DNA from: Rhizoclosmatium globosum | Lineage: Eukaryota; Chytridiomycota; Chytridiomycetes; Chytridiales; Chytriomycetaceae | Assembly (NCBI GenBank): GCA_002104985.1 | Contig: MCGO01000088.1 | Coordinates: 1 to 64,000, forward strand | DNA: 64,000 nucleotides | Direction of reading: 5' to 3' | Position numbers and translations under genes: made by a program | Shown here: positions 34,730-45,378 of the stretch, one piece after another | Layout of the letters: each line of letters starts with the position of its first letter | Position numbering within the stretch: position 1 is the stretch's first letter | Notes under the pieces: generated by a model | The model's input: only the letters and a program-made list of their open reading frames with translations | What the model was told of the DNA's origin: nothing | Databases searched by the model: none

Positions 34730-35399
34730 GAAAAAACCAAGGCGGCTCCCCGGGAGCCCGTGGCTCCCCCCCACTCATTTTGAGTCATAATAAAATGTGT
34801 GAGTCATAAGTTTTGTATCTTTTTGTGGAAGTGAGAGATCATGGAGATGAACATACATATTTTCGGACACTGGTAGCAAATAGCGCAATAGCCAACAATC
34901 AGACGCTTTTCCCTTTCAGCGAGTCTTCAGCACCTCCAAAGAGACTTTCGGAAGAAACAGTGTTCATATTGTCAAGGAGGTTTGTGTGAGTCTTGAGTTT
35001 CCAACTGCTGTTAAACACTGTGGTTAAACTAGTCGAAAGTCGAAGAAAATAAGGCAAAATGAGAGCGACTCCCTCTCTGCTGAAAGAAACAAAGAAGCGA
35101 GCGATTTAATGCGGAAAATGCGAAAACAGGTCACAATCAGGCAACCTGTACAGTTTAGTTTCGTACATTCAAGTTATTGGACAAATAAAGTTCGCTACTG
35201 AGGGTATTTATTCAAGTTATGGGATGGAGCTATGGAAATGTTGATGGTATATAGTGGGGAGTCGGCGGGGGGAGCCAACTTGGAAAATGTCTCTCAGATA
35301 CCAAGGCGGCTCCCGGGGAGCCCAAACTTCTTTGGCTCCCCATGAGTCACAATGAGTGGGGGGAGCCACGGGCTCCCGGGGAGCCGCCTTGGAACTTCC
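34730..35399. mobile_element. non-autonomous TIR element (Mutator-like MITE)
   Basis: Terminal inverted repeats of about 50 bp: left from 34737 (CCAAGGCGGCTCCCCGGGAG...) and right, read inward on the minus strand from 35392, with about two mismatches. Seven less-conserved bases lie outside each and end in G/GG, so termini read G.AA...CCAAGG. A 9-bp duplication flanks the whole unit; 9-11 bp is typical of Mutator-like elements, but the superfamily assignment is inference. The interior has no coding frame of note. Confidence 0.7.
35301..35392. repeat. internal third copy of the terminal repeat, forming a palindrome
   Basis: CCAAGGCGGCTCCCGGGGAG starts again at 35301 in the orientation of the left terminus, so 35301-35392 on its own is a 92-bp inverted repeat (arms of about 23 bp plus a second GGCTCCCC-containing block). 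It may be a nested mini-copy or a duplicated right end. Confidence 0.8.
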
Positions 35400-35408
35400 A
35401 TTTCATAA
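35400..35408 (+). repeat. 9-bp target-site duplication (right)
   Basis: ATTTCATAA, matching 34721-34729 exactly. Confidence 0.65.
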
Positions 35409-35612
35409 TGCAATATGTTGTAGCTATTAACCCCATTAAATACAACGCGATTTTTGTCTGCCAGTTGCAAGAAGCTGAATTCTTCATGGCTTTATCAGAC
35501 GCCAAACTATTAAATTATGCTAAAAACGCGTATAAACGTGTGCACGAGACTTGTATGGTAATAGGTAAAACATTTTTTCGGTCAGATACATAAAACACCC
35601 CAGATTTCACCA

Positions 35613-35633
35613 GCCGCCTTAGCTCATCTGGAG
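35613..35633 (+). pseudogene. 5' part of a split tRNA-Phe gene
   Basis: GCCGCCTTAGCTCATCTGG followed by AG: acceptor 5' strand GCCGCCT, T8A9, D-stem GCTC and the A box with the conserved GG of the D loop. It stops matching a tRNA after this point. The acceptor strand is exactly complementary to AGGCGGC at 41135-41141, in the 3' part of the same gene 5.46 kb away. Confidence 0.78.
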
Positions 35634-38600
35634 TCTTTGAGGAGTGAAGCGCATTTTGGGCGAGCAAAAAAGGTGGCGAAATGTTCGAGGCCAACCACCC
35701 TCAACATTTCACCACCCAAAGACCACTATTCAGCATAAAGAAGCACATATATGATATAATAGAGTATATTGAATGTAAATAGAGGTGTAATATACGTTCA
35801 CAGAGTCCCCAGTGTCCTTCCGTGAGTTCAACACATGCCTACAGCATGAGCACCGGCACTGCAGCCTACACCACCGCTGCTACGCAATCTTATCGATCAA
35901 TCAAAAGGCATTGGAGAGGGGCAGGGGTGTCAAGAAGGGAGGCGGAGGGCAGTAGCGGGCGAGGGAAATATGAGAATGTGATCCGAACGCTCGGGGCGGC
36001 TGGAGTCACTGCCGAAGTGATTGCCCGAACACATAGTCATCAAAGAAGCTAGTACGCGGCTAAGGAAGGGGCGGTGGAGGCGGCGACGGCGATGGGGGCA
36101 ACTCACTTTGAGGGTCGTTCGAGAAGAAAAATAGAAAATGGGCAACAGCGTATTTATTACAACTACAGTTAATCATTTCTTACTCCGAGGTACTTTCGGT
36201 GCATTCTCCATCCCCAGTGTAACCCTCACCATTCCCTTCTCAAACTTCCCCATAGCGGCAACTGACGTCCTCGTCGCCACTTTCCACTTCTTCTGATCAT
36301 CTAACGGTTTCATTTCTTCATCGCTAACAGTAGCTGACTCATCTCGAGATAGACAGACGAGATCTACGTTCGTCAAATCTTCATCTCCCTTCAAACCGGC
36401 AACACGAAGCGGGTGCTTCTCAATTCGAGTCAGAACAGTCGTATATTTTTGGTACAGATTCATTCCAGGACTGTTGCTTCCTGGTCCTCGCCACGAACCA
36501 CCATGTCGAGAGTTCAACTCAATCCAGTTTGGTGTAGACTCGATGACAATGCGATATACCTTAAATAACAGAGTCAGTCAAAATACAATACAATACGAAA
36601 ACGTACATCTCGAGACGACACCAAACTTTCAAGTGAGGGAATATCAACGTCCGGAAGATTGCCGTCTCGTCCCTGGGTAGCGTCATATGCAGTGACGTAA
36701 CGAACTTGAAATGAATCTGCTTTAGTATTGATAGCCGCAATACGTTTCTGTGATGGCACTGGAATAGTTGGCGCAGCAGATGGTTCAACAGCTGGAATCC
36801 TGACTGTGCGAGACAGTATAAGTGGTGGATCTCGTGCAAACTGAGTGGCCATTAATTGCGTAGTGGAGCTTGAACGAGCAGATTGCCGCGCATTATCCTC
36901 GGGTAAGACCCAGTCTCCATCTGCATTCTCGGATTCGTCGTCAGATGCGTCGTCGGTCAACTATGTGTTTTTATGTAAATACAAACAATGTCGGAAATAT
37001 ACTTTCTTACGTGAACTCCAACTCTAGCTAATCCTTGAACTTCTCGAATGCAGTTTTGTATTTTGTCCAAAGCTTCCTTCTCAAACTCTGCAAGAAGCTT
37101 GTGTATGGCTTCTGGAACTGCATCAATCTTAGCTTCAAATCGATCAAACTTCACGTTCATTTGATGCAAGAGACTAATGTCAAGGCCTCCAGTAGATTGT
37201 CCAGCAGCTGAATCCCCAAAAGTGCGTGTCTCACGTTCAACTTTCGCCACCTCTTCAGCAGCAAATACTGCATCCTTGAAACGGGCCCATGCCGGCAGTC
37301 TAAAGGCAGGGCAGTGTTGAAATATCTTGTGTTCTTCAGTGCAGTGCTTGTTCCATAACATACTTGCCCAACCTTGGAAGAAACACTCGGCCAAATATTT
37401 GAACGTCTTGACATATTCATCGACAGATGTAATCCCAGTATTTTGATCTCGCTTTTGGTTGGAATCGTATCGCACAAAGTAAGAGTCGTTTTTCATGCAT
37501 TCCTCCAAAGTTGTTATGAAAGGCCAGAAATCGCGTGTCAGCTCTTCTGGGACCGGAACTCGTCGTGCAATTTTTATAGCGCCTCCTTTGGCTGGATGGT
37601 ATGCAAGTGCGCGCTGAACAGGTATGGGGATATCCCGGTGATAGTGAGTGTCGAGTACAGTTGGCTTTTCGTTCTTCTTCTTATCTTCCACCATCCAACC
37701 AATTTCCTCAATGAGTGATTTTTCTACGCCCAGACTTTTTAACATATACGTCAGGACTGATCGCTTGACATGAGTGACCTTTCCTCGAATATATGTTCCG
37801 AGTGAAACTTGTGCAGCCTTCACAGCATCAGAATATGTTTTAGAAGACATCGTTTTCCTCTGATCTGATGCAGGAAACGCCTTGTATGATTTGATGGCAA
37901 AGTAACCTTCTTCAACTGGAGGAGGGTTGTCTCCAAACATCAAGTACGCTTCGTACTTGACGTTAGCCAAAGCAAAAGCAACATCATCCATCGGGTCTTG
38001 AGTCGACATGAGAGTCACATAACGCACATCCTTGATTCCAAGCTTGGCCAGGCGTTGCTTTAATTTGGTACCTTTGACTAGAACATTCAACGCAGGAATT
38101 GTTGGAATTTCGCGGCCATCTCGCGCATCCTCACATGCTGCCGTTTCGCGGTACAAGAAGTCAATCTCGTCAAAGCCCAATAGCTCATTACTTCGCGCAA
38201 GAGTTTGACAGTTGATACACGTGATTGCCCAATACTTCCAGTTATCATGTCCATGAGGACCAAAACGTGGGCGGTCAAAGTGGAACTTCTTTTCGCCTCG
38301 GTAGTATTCGTCTTTCAACAGTTTGTCCTTCGTGTGTAGCAACAAGTTCGCATGGCGGTCCCAGTCATCGTCTTCTTGAGAGTCAACCCATGCAATATTT
38401 GCGGCTTCAACAACTTTACGATGATCTTTACACTGGCCTTTTGCATCCTTCTTGCAGCCGATGGTCTCGGAATTGATTGATTGAAGAAGGCCCGCGAAAT
38501 TATGAAAGGCTTCATGTGCGCATTTGATAAGTGCACCCTTTTTTCCAAGGTCTTTGTCGTGCACAGCATTCTTCTTTTTGGGTTCGACACGCAGCAATTG

Positions 38601-41095
38601 GAAGAAAATAGTGCCATATGTGTGAGTTGGTTTCCAATAGAAATCCTCGGATTGTTGACCGAGTGGGTCATTCTTTGCTTTTAAACCGTCAACATGTTTT
38701 CTAAGAATAATCTATTGGGTATATATGTTGGTCTGAAGTCACCAATAAAGAGTAAAAGAACAGAAAACAAACCAAATAGTACCGCATATATCGAACTTGA
38801 GCGTCGGCATCCTTGTGTGACTTGCGATTCCGGCACTGGATGAACTCGTCAACTTTGCTCTTGAAGGATGTAAGGCGAGTAACGTCCATATCTTTGTATC
38901 CATCCAACAGGGCCTTGAACGTGTCCGTGAAGCATGAAAAGCCGCGAAAGTGAAGGGCCAAAAAGTTGAAGTACGCGCGATCTTCGACACGGCTAATGTC
39001 AGCCTCTGCAACCATCCTGAACCATTCGCGTAAAGCGTCACCTGCCTCAAGCCAGTCCTGCTTGTCTCGTATCTTGCTGAATGGGGAAAGAGGCTTGAAG
39101 TGAGGAGGAAGAGTAATTTTGGAGTTGTTGTCACCCGGAATAGCATTGTAGAGGTGGAAGTTGCTGAGTGGAGGCCAATGACTTGTTGGATTTGCGGATC
39201 TTTCGGCTTGTCTTGCCTTATTTCGACGCTTGCGGGCAGCATTTGTATCCTTGCGCCCAGTCTTTTCAACTTCATTTCCAAAGATATCACGGTGGACCAC
39301 ATTTCCCCAACCCCGCTTGCGAGTGCCTGGAATTGGAATCCGTTCAGTAGGTAAGTCATCGTTGTCATCGTCATCGTCTTCATCTTCGTCTTCGTCTTCC
39401 TCGTCGTCGTCGTCTTCATCTTCATTGTCGTCGTCGGCATCAACTTCTCTATCACTCGCAACTGCATCGCTACTAGATTCCGACGATGCTTCTTCCTCCA
39501 GCTCGAATGGGGCATAGTTTCGGGCGATATAGGCACGGATTGCATTGAGGTATTGCGTTTCCAACGTGGAAGGAATAATCAAAGCGGCTTCGGATACACA
39601 AACGTCAGGAGATTCCACGAGGTAGTTACTGATTGAATCTGTGGCTGCAAGTGATTTTGTCAAGAACGACTGTGATTCCACCAACAGCATTTTCTTGGCA
39701 GAAAGGGACAATGACTTGTACTGTATTGCAGATGATAGTATTCTACGCGTCCGGTCAGCAAAACGAGGGAATAAAGCTTAAAACTTACACATCATAGCGA
39801 CGTCCAGATTGAAGGGGGACAGCATTGCCCACATCCCAATTACGCGCGTCAAAGCAATCCTTACAAAAATGTTCTCCACCATCTGGAATTAAGTCGCTAT
39901 TTGGAATCATCTTGGAGCAGCCCTTGCAGCAGTCCAGTTCAGCGTCTGTCGTAGTAGCGTTTCCAGCGTCTGTAGTCGTGTATCCAGTGTCTGTGGTATC
40001 ACCGTAACGAAGTGTACTTCCTTCACTCCCACTTTGACTTGTGTATGTGTTGGACCATTTTTGAGACAGAGGGAACGCATCACCAGCAAAGGGGGGAACA
40101 AAAGCGACACGTCCTTGAGAAGCTGGAATGGCTGCAACGGCGGAGAGTGTTCGAGAGTCTTTGTAGAGGGTAATAACATTTGTGACTGCTTCCAACGGCC
40201 CACCACTTGTGAAATGACTCTCTCGTCGACCACCGCGAGCTGCAATGAAACTGGCACGATCCTTTCTCAAGTCGGATAGATCATCGTCAGAGTCGTCCAT
40301 CATTTGACCCACAACTTCAGGCTTCTTGTGGAGAGCAGCGACAAAAGCAGCTGGAACTTGAAGTGGAGGTTGGTCGGCTCCACCAGGGAGACGTGAACTA
40401 ACAGACAATGTTCGATCTTGATTTGGAACTATGATGGTCGTTAGTGGAGTAGGGGTTGACTGAGGGACATAGTGGCGACATACCAGAGGCAAGGAGGTCC
40501 GAAATTAAAGCACGGTCGTCAAGAACTCTTCCCACTCTATCGCGAAGAACAGCGGCTGGAGAATGGGCACCAAAGAGAACGAGTTTGGAGTTGGCTTTCA
40601 GCGTTGCAGCAGTATCAGTTTTGAGGACAGGAACGATGACACAAGACTTCCCATCAGAAGCGAAAACTTTGACAGGGAAGGGATTCGGAAGTTGCGGGAC
40701 AAGGTTTAATCTGTCAAAGTGGGGCGAGTCTGCGTAGGTAGTCGAGGTGAAGAACCGTATCCCGGCGGTGCGAAGAGAGTTGATATAAGTGTGAATTGTT
40801 TCGCGAAGTACAAGTTGTTTGAGGCGGGTAACTAGAGCAGACGTTAGAGAAAGACGAAAAGAATAGAATAAAGAACAAAAGGCAAAGACGCACCTGAATC
40901 CTTCTTCTTTTCCAGAGCAAAGTCGTAACGTGACAGACGGTGGTCAATTTTGGCGGCTTTACGACGCACCCAAAGTTGGCAAGTGCGACGGGTAGCGCGA
41001 CAGTCGTGGTGCTTCCCACACACAAAACACGGGCCGTCTTGCGAGTGGTCGATAGTATCGGGTGTGGCAGCAGCGCGAAGGCGCTTGCGGGTGGC
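35634..41095 (-). mobile_element. Crypton-like tyrosine-recombinase element inserted in tRNA-Phe
   Basis: A 5,462-bp insert bounded by the two parts of one tRNA-Phe(GAA) gene. It contains a single minus-strand gene (36173 to the right end) with a tyrosine-recombinase domain, plus about 540 bp of left-end noncoding DNA. I see no terminal inverted repeats, no long direct repeats and no reverse transcriptase. These properties fit Cryptons, DNA transposons that move through a circular intermediate. The exact junctions are uncertain by a few bases: tRNA homology ends at 35633 on the left and resumes at 41096 on the right, and up to about four bases of the D stem (positions 23-26) are not accounted for. 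Confidence 0.8.
35672..35716. repeat. hairpin near the left end of the Crypton-like element
   Basis: GGTGGCGAAATGTT (35672-35685) pairs with AACATTTCACCACC (35703-35716) with one mismatch and a 17-nt loop. The sequence GGTGGC also occurs at the right end of the element (41090-41095). It could be a recombinase-binding site or a transcription-termination hairpin. Confidence 0.75.
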
Positions 41096-41143
41096 TAAGA
41101 CTGAAGATCTTAAGGTAGCGTGTTCGATCCACGCAGGCGGCAT
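36173..41143 (-). CDS. Crypton-like tyrosine recombinase with zinc motifs
   Basis: Seven exons: 41143-40894, 40831-40484, 40428-39789, 39742-38773, 38711-37011, 36960-36607 and 36559-36173. All introns are GT-AG and 46-62 nt, phases agree at every junction and the total is 4,650 nt (1,549 codons plus stop). N terminus: CFVCGKHHDC zinc motif. Exon 3: C-x2-C with HFCKDCFD, a LIM/RING-like zinc site. Exon 4: a long Asp/Glu tract then basic residues. Exons 4-5: helical core-binding region (LREWFRMVAEADISRV). Exon 5 holds the recombinase: TLARSNELLGFDEIDF (first Arg), THVKRSVLTYML (H-x-x-R), EIGWM (Trp) and LDTHYHRDIPIPVQRALAY (Tyr nucleophile), with RRVPVPEELTRDFWPFI downstream as in Crypton C-terminal domains. 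Exons 6-7 are a variable acidic then basic tail. The only Met before the zinc motif lies in host tRNA sequence. Confidence 0.82.
41096..41142 (+). pseudogene. 3' part of the split tRNA-Phe(GAA) gene
   Basis: Anticodon stem TAAGA/TCTTA with loop CTGAAGA (anticodon GAA), variable AGGTA, T arm GCGTG-TTCGATC-CACGC with the B box, acceptor strand AGGCGGC and discriminator A. This is a canonical eukaryotic tRNA-Phe from position 27 to 73. No alternative 5' half lies directly upstream; the matching 5' half is at 35613-35633. Confidence 0.85.
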
Positions 41144-41587
41144 CTGTACACAAGTCTTTTATGAAGTTGCGTTGTTTCGAGTCCACCAAATTCCGCCTGA
41201 CGAACGCGCTGCTGCACGCCCAGTAAGACCATGCCACCAACATTCAGCTACTGCTTAATATGCTGCTGCTTACTTTCTTTGAAGGAGTGCGCTTGATGCT
41301 ACTCCTTCGGTAGTGGTTTGACTTCAGTTGTTAAAGTTACGACAGTAATTCGTTAAAGAAACGCTGAAACCTTGCCGATACAGATCCAATACACTCTTTT
41401 TGTACATTTGTTTTTTACGCAAAATCGAGGATTCTGAACTATTTTGTTTGGTCTGTATGCTGAGGCAATATCAAGTCTGAACAAGACGTAAAGATGACCG
41501 TGCAAGGAATAGATGACCAATTCGTTGTTAAAGTTAAACGCTCTTTGAATATTGGTGATGTGTGCTGGCAGGCTCGGATTTTAGAGC
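41144..41587. other. short host segment between two mobile elements
   Basis: About 440 bp of original flank between the disrupted tRNA-Phe gene and the YR retrotransposon. No gene seen. Confidence 0.6.
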
Positions 41588-41690
41588 CATAATTCGCGAG
41601 CCCGGAAATCTCGGAAGCACTCCGGAAGGAACGGAAGGAATGCTTCTGAGAGGAGCGGGAGGGAGATGACTATGACGTCATCTTTTTCCT
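41588..41690 (+). repeat. split direct repeat A1
   Basis: 103 bp identical to A2 at 46784-46886. It includes a palindromic TGACGTCA (41673-41680), the consensus CRE/ATF bZIP site, about 50 bp before the gag start codon, so A1 probably carries promoter elements. An imperfect inverted repeat (GGAAGCACTCC ... GGAATGCTTC) lies in its centre. Confidence 0.95.
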
Positions 41691-41730
41691 CTTTGAACTC
41701 CCGCTCGCACCCTCGCACGCTCCCGCTCAC

Positions 41731-43167
41731 ATGCCTGGCCAACCCGCCCCAGCGCCAGCAGCCGCCGCCCCAGTAATCTCAGCCGATAACATCCATATCC
41801 TGGGAATGGAGTACAAGACCCTCGAAGACGAAATGCGAGGAGCTGTCGCCATCCACATGGGCCTCAACCCCGACGCCGACGCCGCCACAGTCGCCCAGGC
41901 CATCATCGACCACCAAATCAATGCAAACCCGACCTGGACGGCCTCTACCAATGCATACCACCTGCAAATCCCACTGGGAGACCCGCCAGCCGACCCAGCT
42001 GACCTAGACGACTACCGCGCCATCCAGGCGCTCAACGCCGACAACATCCCCCCACAGCCACCTCAGCCACAACGCCCTCGCATCTGCAGCGCCTTCGCAG
42101 CCCAACTGGCCGCCCGCCAACCGCAGCCACCACCACAACCCCAACCACCTCAACAACATCCACAACCGCCCCCACCCCAACCTGTCTATGAAATCAGTGA
42201 CGAAGAAGACTCTGCCGACGAACCCGAACCCCCGGTGAAGAAGAGAAAGAATGCGTCGGACCTCAAGGTACGTACCACCCACCCCTCCACCCTTCCTCCA
42301 CCCTTCTACCTCCCCTTCCCCAAACCCCCTTTTTTTCTCCTTTCTTTCTCTCTTTCTTCATTTCTATATTTCTCCTTTCGATGTCGGCGAGGTGGATGGC
42401 CCCACACACGACAATAAACTGTTATGTCTCATTCCATAACAATTTCATCACTGCTTTCCAAAAAAGCTCACACAAATCCTTCTGGCCGTGGAAGGTCCTC
42501 CAAGGTGGGAGGCTGCAGGCAGGAGATGCAACCCCACGCTAAGGGGCATTGCATTAGTCCTACTCACAACTTGGCTGATGGGGAGCCTTCCTGGCTGGCC
42601 CTATCACCACATACCACCTCAATCTGCTGTCACACCCCTCCATTTCCACATTGCACTGGCTAACTCCTTCCTCCACAGGAGCGCCTTTCAATGCTTGATG
42701 GCAGCTTCAGGGCCACCATGGCCACAGGAGGCTTTGACTCCAACGCCAGCATTGCAGCAGCACTTGAGGCTATTGTGGGTACAGCATCCACTGCGGGTGA
42801 CTACACCGCCTTCAGTGAAATGTCTGTTGCTCGCAAAATTGCGAATGAATGCAGCAGCTACAACCTACCGGTCAGTGAAACCCAGCGCTTCATCCTCGAG
42901 CATCTTGGAGAAGAGCCAACAGGGAACATCCTCCCTTCTGCACTGGCCAAGCGCATCCAGAACGCAGCCGTCACCCACAACAAGCTGGCAACCGACAACA
43001 AAAAGTCCAACAAAAAACTCCCAGGCAATGTCCCCAACTCTGGACCCACCGGTTGCAAGCACTGCAAGCGCACCGACGTGCCTAAGCACTCGGACAAGAA
43101 CTGCCAGAGTTGGTGTGACAACCGATCCTGCCAGCGCCCTCAATGCAAGAGAAAATATGGCAATTAA
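41731..43167 (+). CDS. gag-like protein of the YR retrotransposon
   Basis: Two exons, 41731-42267 and 42679-43167, give 341 residues: MPGQPAPAPAAAAPVISADN, an N-terminal globular part (GMEYKTLEDEMRGAVAIHMG), a Pro/Gln-rich segment, an acidic-basic patch (DEEDSADEPEPPVKKRKN, a candidate nuclear-localisation signal), then exon 2 with LPVSETQRFILEHLGEE and a Cys/His-rich end CKHCKRTDVPKHSDKNCQSW followed by CDNRSCQRPQCKRK, probably a zinc-binding nucleic-acid motif. Splice sites are CAAG|GTACGT and CCACAG|GAG. The intron (411 nt) is long for this genome and pyrimidine-rich. The translation start has an unambiguous ATG. Confidence 0.8.
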
Positions 43168-43239
43168 TGTTTAATTTCCATTCCCTCTCTTACTCCAAAT
43201 AAATCCCATTTATTCCATTTATTCTAACCCTTGCAACAG

Positions 43240-45353
43240 AGATTAATCTCACCAAACCCCACCATCTACCAGAGAGTCTTTGGAGACAACAAGACCTCTG
43301 ACACCCCAGTCCCCCCCTCTCCATCCCTAGAAGAAGTCCTTCTTGGAAAAACAGATGGTGAACCCGCGTCACTCTTCCTGCGCTCCCCAGATTCATTCTC
43401 AGCTGGTTCGGTAGACCAACACACCCTAAGAGCCTGGAAGAAAGTAGCCACTTTCTCTCCACATGAGAAGGAGATCCTGAAGATCATTGAGTTTGGAGCA
43501 GATGTAGAAGACTACTGGGCCTCAGAAGCCAAGCCACCTCCAACAGTCTTGAAGAACCACTCTAACATACCAGCCCACCTACTGTCTTTCCTAGACTCTG
43601 AACTTGAAAATGACCTAAGATCTGGAGCGAGCATACCCTGGGGCCCATGCCACACCACCGACCCACCCCACATTGTCTACCCAATAGGTGTAGAGCCAGA
43701 GAAACCCAGGCGCATTGCAGACGCGCGTTTTCTCAACTCCTTCACACATGCCCCTCCCCACCACCCTGAAACTCTCCGGCAACTCACCCAATGGATCAAG
43801 TCGCACATGTCTGTCCTAGACATAAAATCCTGCTACTACCATTTCAGACTGACCCAATCATCTTGGAAGTACTTTGGTTTCCAGTGGAAATGGAGAAACC
43901 AGCCTTGGTGGTTTGTCTCCACAGTCCTAGTATTTGGATGGAACTGCTCATCCTACATATGCTTCATTCTCACCGACGCAATTGTAAGATACCTCAGGGC
44001 TTATGAACTGCCCATCATGGTGTTCTTTGACGACTTTGGTGTTGGTGAATTTGGCCACAATCCTGACCCAATAGCCAGAGTAAAGAACGCCACCTACATC
44101 CTCTTATGTCTAGCTCAAGAACTTGGCATCACTTTTGGTCGAAAATCCCAAATCATTCCCTCCAGCCGCCCCAAATATCTGGGTTTCATCCTCATCTTAC
44201 AGGAAAAGAGGCTGGAGCTTCCAGACGACAAGCGCCAACGCTTTCTCCAACTCCTCAAGTCCTTCGTCTCGTCTGACTATGTGGAATTCCAGACACTTGA
44301 GAAATTTGTTGGAAAATGCGCGCACCTGTCTTTTGCATTCCAAGGAGGTCTTGCTTTCACGCGCCACCAGTACTCTGCCTTAACTGCTACCAAGAGGGCC
44401 AGACCATAATTATAACCCCAGCCCTGAGAGCAGAACTAGAGGAGTGGCTTTGCCTGGATCCAGCTTCACCAGACCACTGGAAGGGAGCTGAATGGCTCTC
44501 TCCCACACATGCAACCCTAGACCTTAGACCCAAGCTCAACACTGATGCAAATGATCATCGCCACGGCTCAGTCCTCCAGGTAGAGGGAAGGACCTTGGTG
44601 GGTGGAGAAGAAGTTCCAGACTCACTTCTCCCCTCCAGAGGAGTCTCCATTAACGTCCGCGAAATCTTTGCCTTGTTTGCTGCCCTCTGCCAACACGCAC
44701 ACACCCTCAGAAACATGTGGGTAGATGTCTGGCTAGACAGTAAGGTAGCGGTAGACTGTTTATCCCATGGCTCCTCCACCTCACCTCTTTTGAACTCTTA
44801 CCTGGTCCTCATCTGGCGCCTTACCAGGCAGATCAACTGCAAACTCATCATCCACCACCTTTCCTCGGAGGAAAACTTTGCAGCTGACGGAATCACTCGC
44901 GAAGACAGCCGCAATGATTATCGCCTCTCTCCCTCAGCCTTCAACACAGTACAGTCTTCTTTTCTCAGACTTGTGGGTACTGCACTCACCATCGACGCCA
45001 TGGCCTCATCTGTCAACAAAAAGCTCCCTGCTTTTGTCAGCAGATATGAATGTCCAGACTCTCTCGGCCAGAACATTCTATCACTGAAGTTCCCCCCAGA
45101 GGAATGCCTGTACTTCTTCCCCCATTCTCCATGTTGGCTCCGGTGGTCCAATACATACTTCACACCAAAGTCAAATGTGCCCTGGTGGTACCAGCTATTC
45201 ATGATAGCTGGTGGGTGCAAGTCAGCATTGCAACCCCACACAAGCTCCTCCTTGGAAAGAAAGGAGAATCTGAAACTATTCTGGGCTACAACTCTTCCCA
45301 AAAATCCATCACCCCTATTCCTAATGCACATGACATGTGGTGTTTCATCATAA
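43240..45353 (+). CDS. reverse transcriptase and RNase H of the YR retrotransposon
   Basis: The frame opens without an ATG right after a 3' splice site (TTGCAACAG|A at 43239/43240), so it is probably spliced to an upstream exon. RT motifs: KPRRIADARFLNSF, SVLDIKSCYYHFRL (first catalytic Asp), FVSTVLVFGWNCSS, and the catalytic box MVFFDDFG, an FDD variant of the usual YxDD; then GITFGRKSQI and PKYLGFIL. RNase H follows: RPKLNTDANDHRHGSV (Asp), NVREIFALFAAL (Glu), DVWLDSKVAVDCL (Asp) and HHLSSEENFAADGITRE. RT and RNase H lie in different frames; the switch falls near 44395 in AAGAGGGCC, where one extra G would restore TKRGQTIIITPALRAEL. This is either a sequence error or a recoding site. Confidence 0.92.
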
Positions 45354-45378
45354 CTCACTAAATAAATTTAACTCATAG

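Noticed and set aside
35613..35680. complete alternative tRNA on the left side (GCCGCCT pairing with AGGTGGC at 35671-35677)
   Set aside because: Pairing of the acceptor is possible, but there is no T arm or anticodon arm between the strands, so it is treated as coincidence.
40959..41243. 94-codon minus-strand frame crossing the tRNA-Phe 3' part
   Set aside because: It is out of frame with the zinc motif of the recombinase exon and has no recognisable content.
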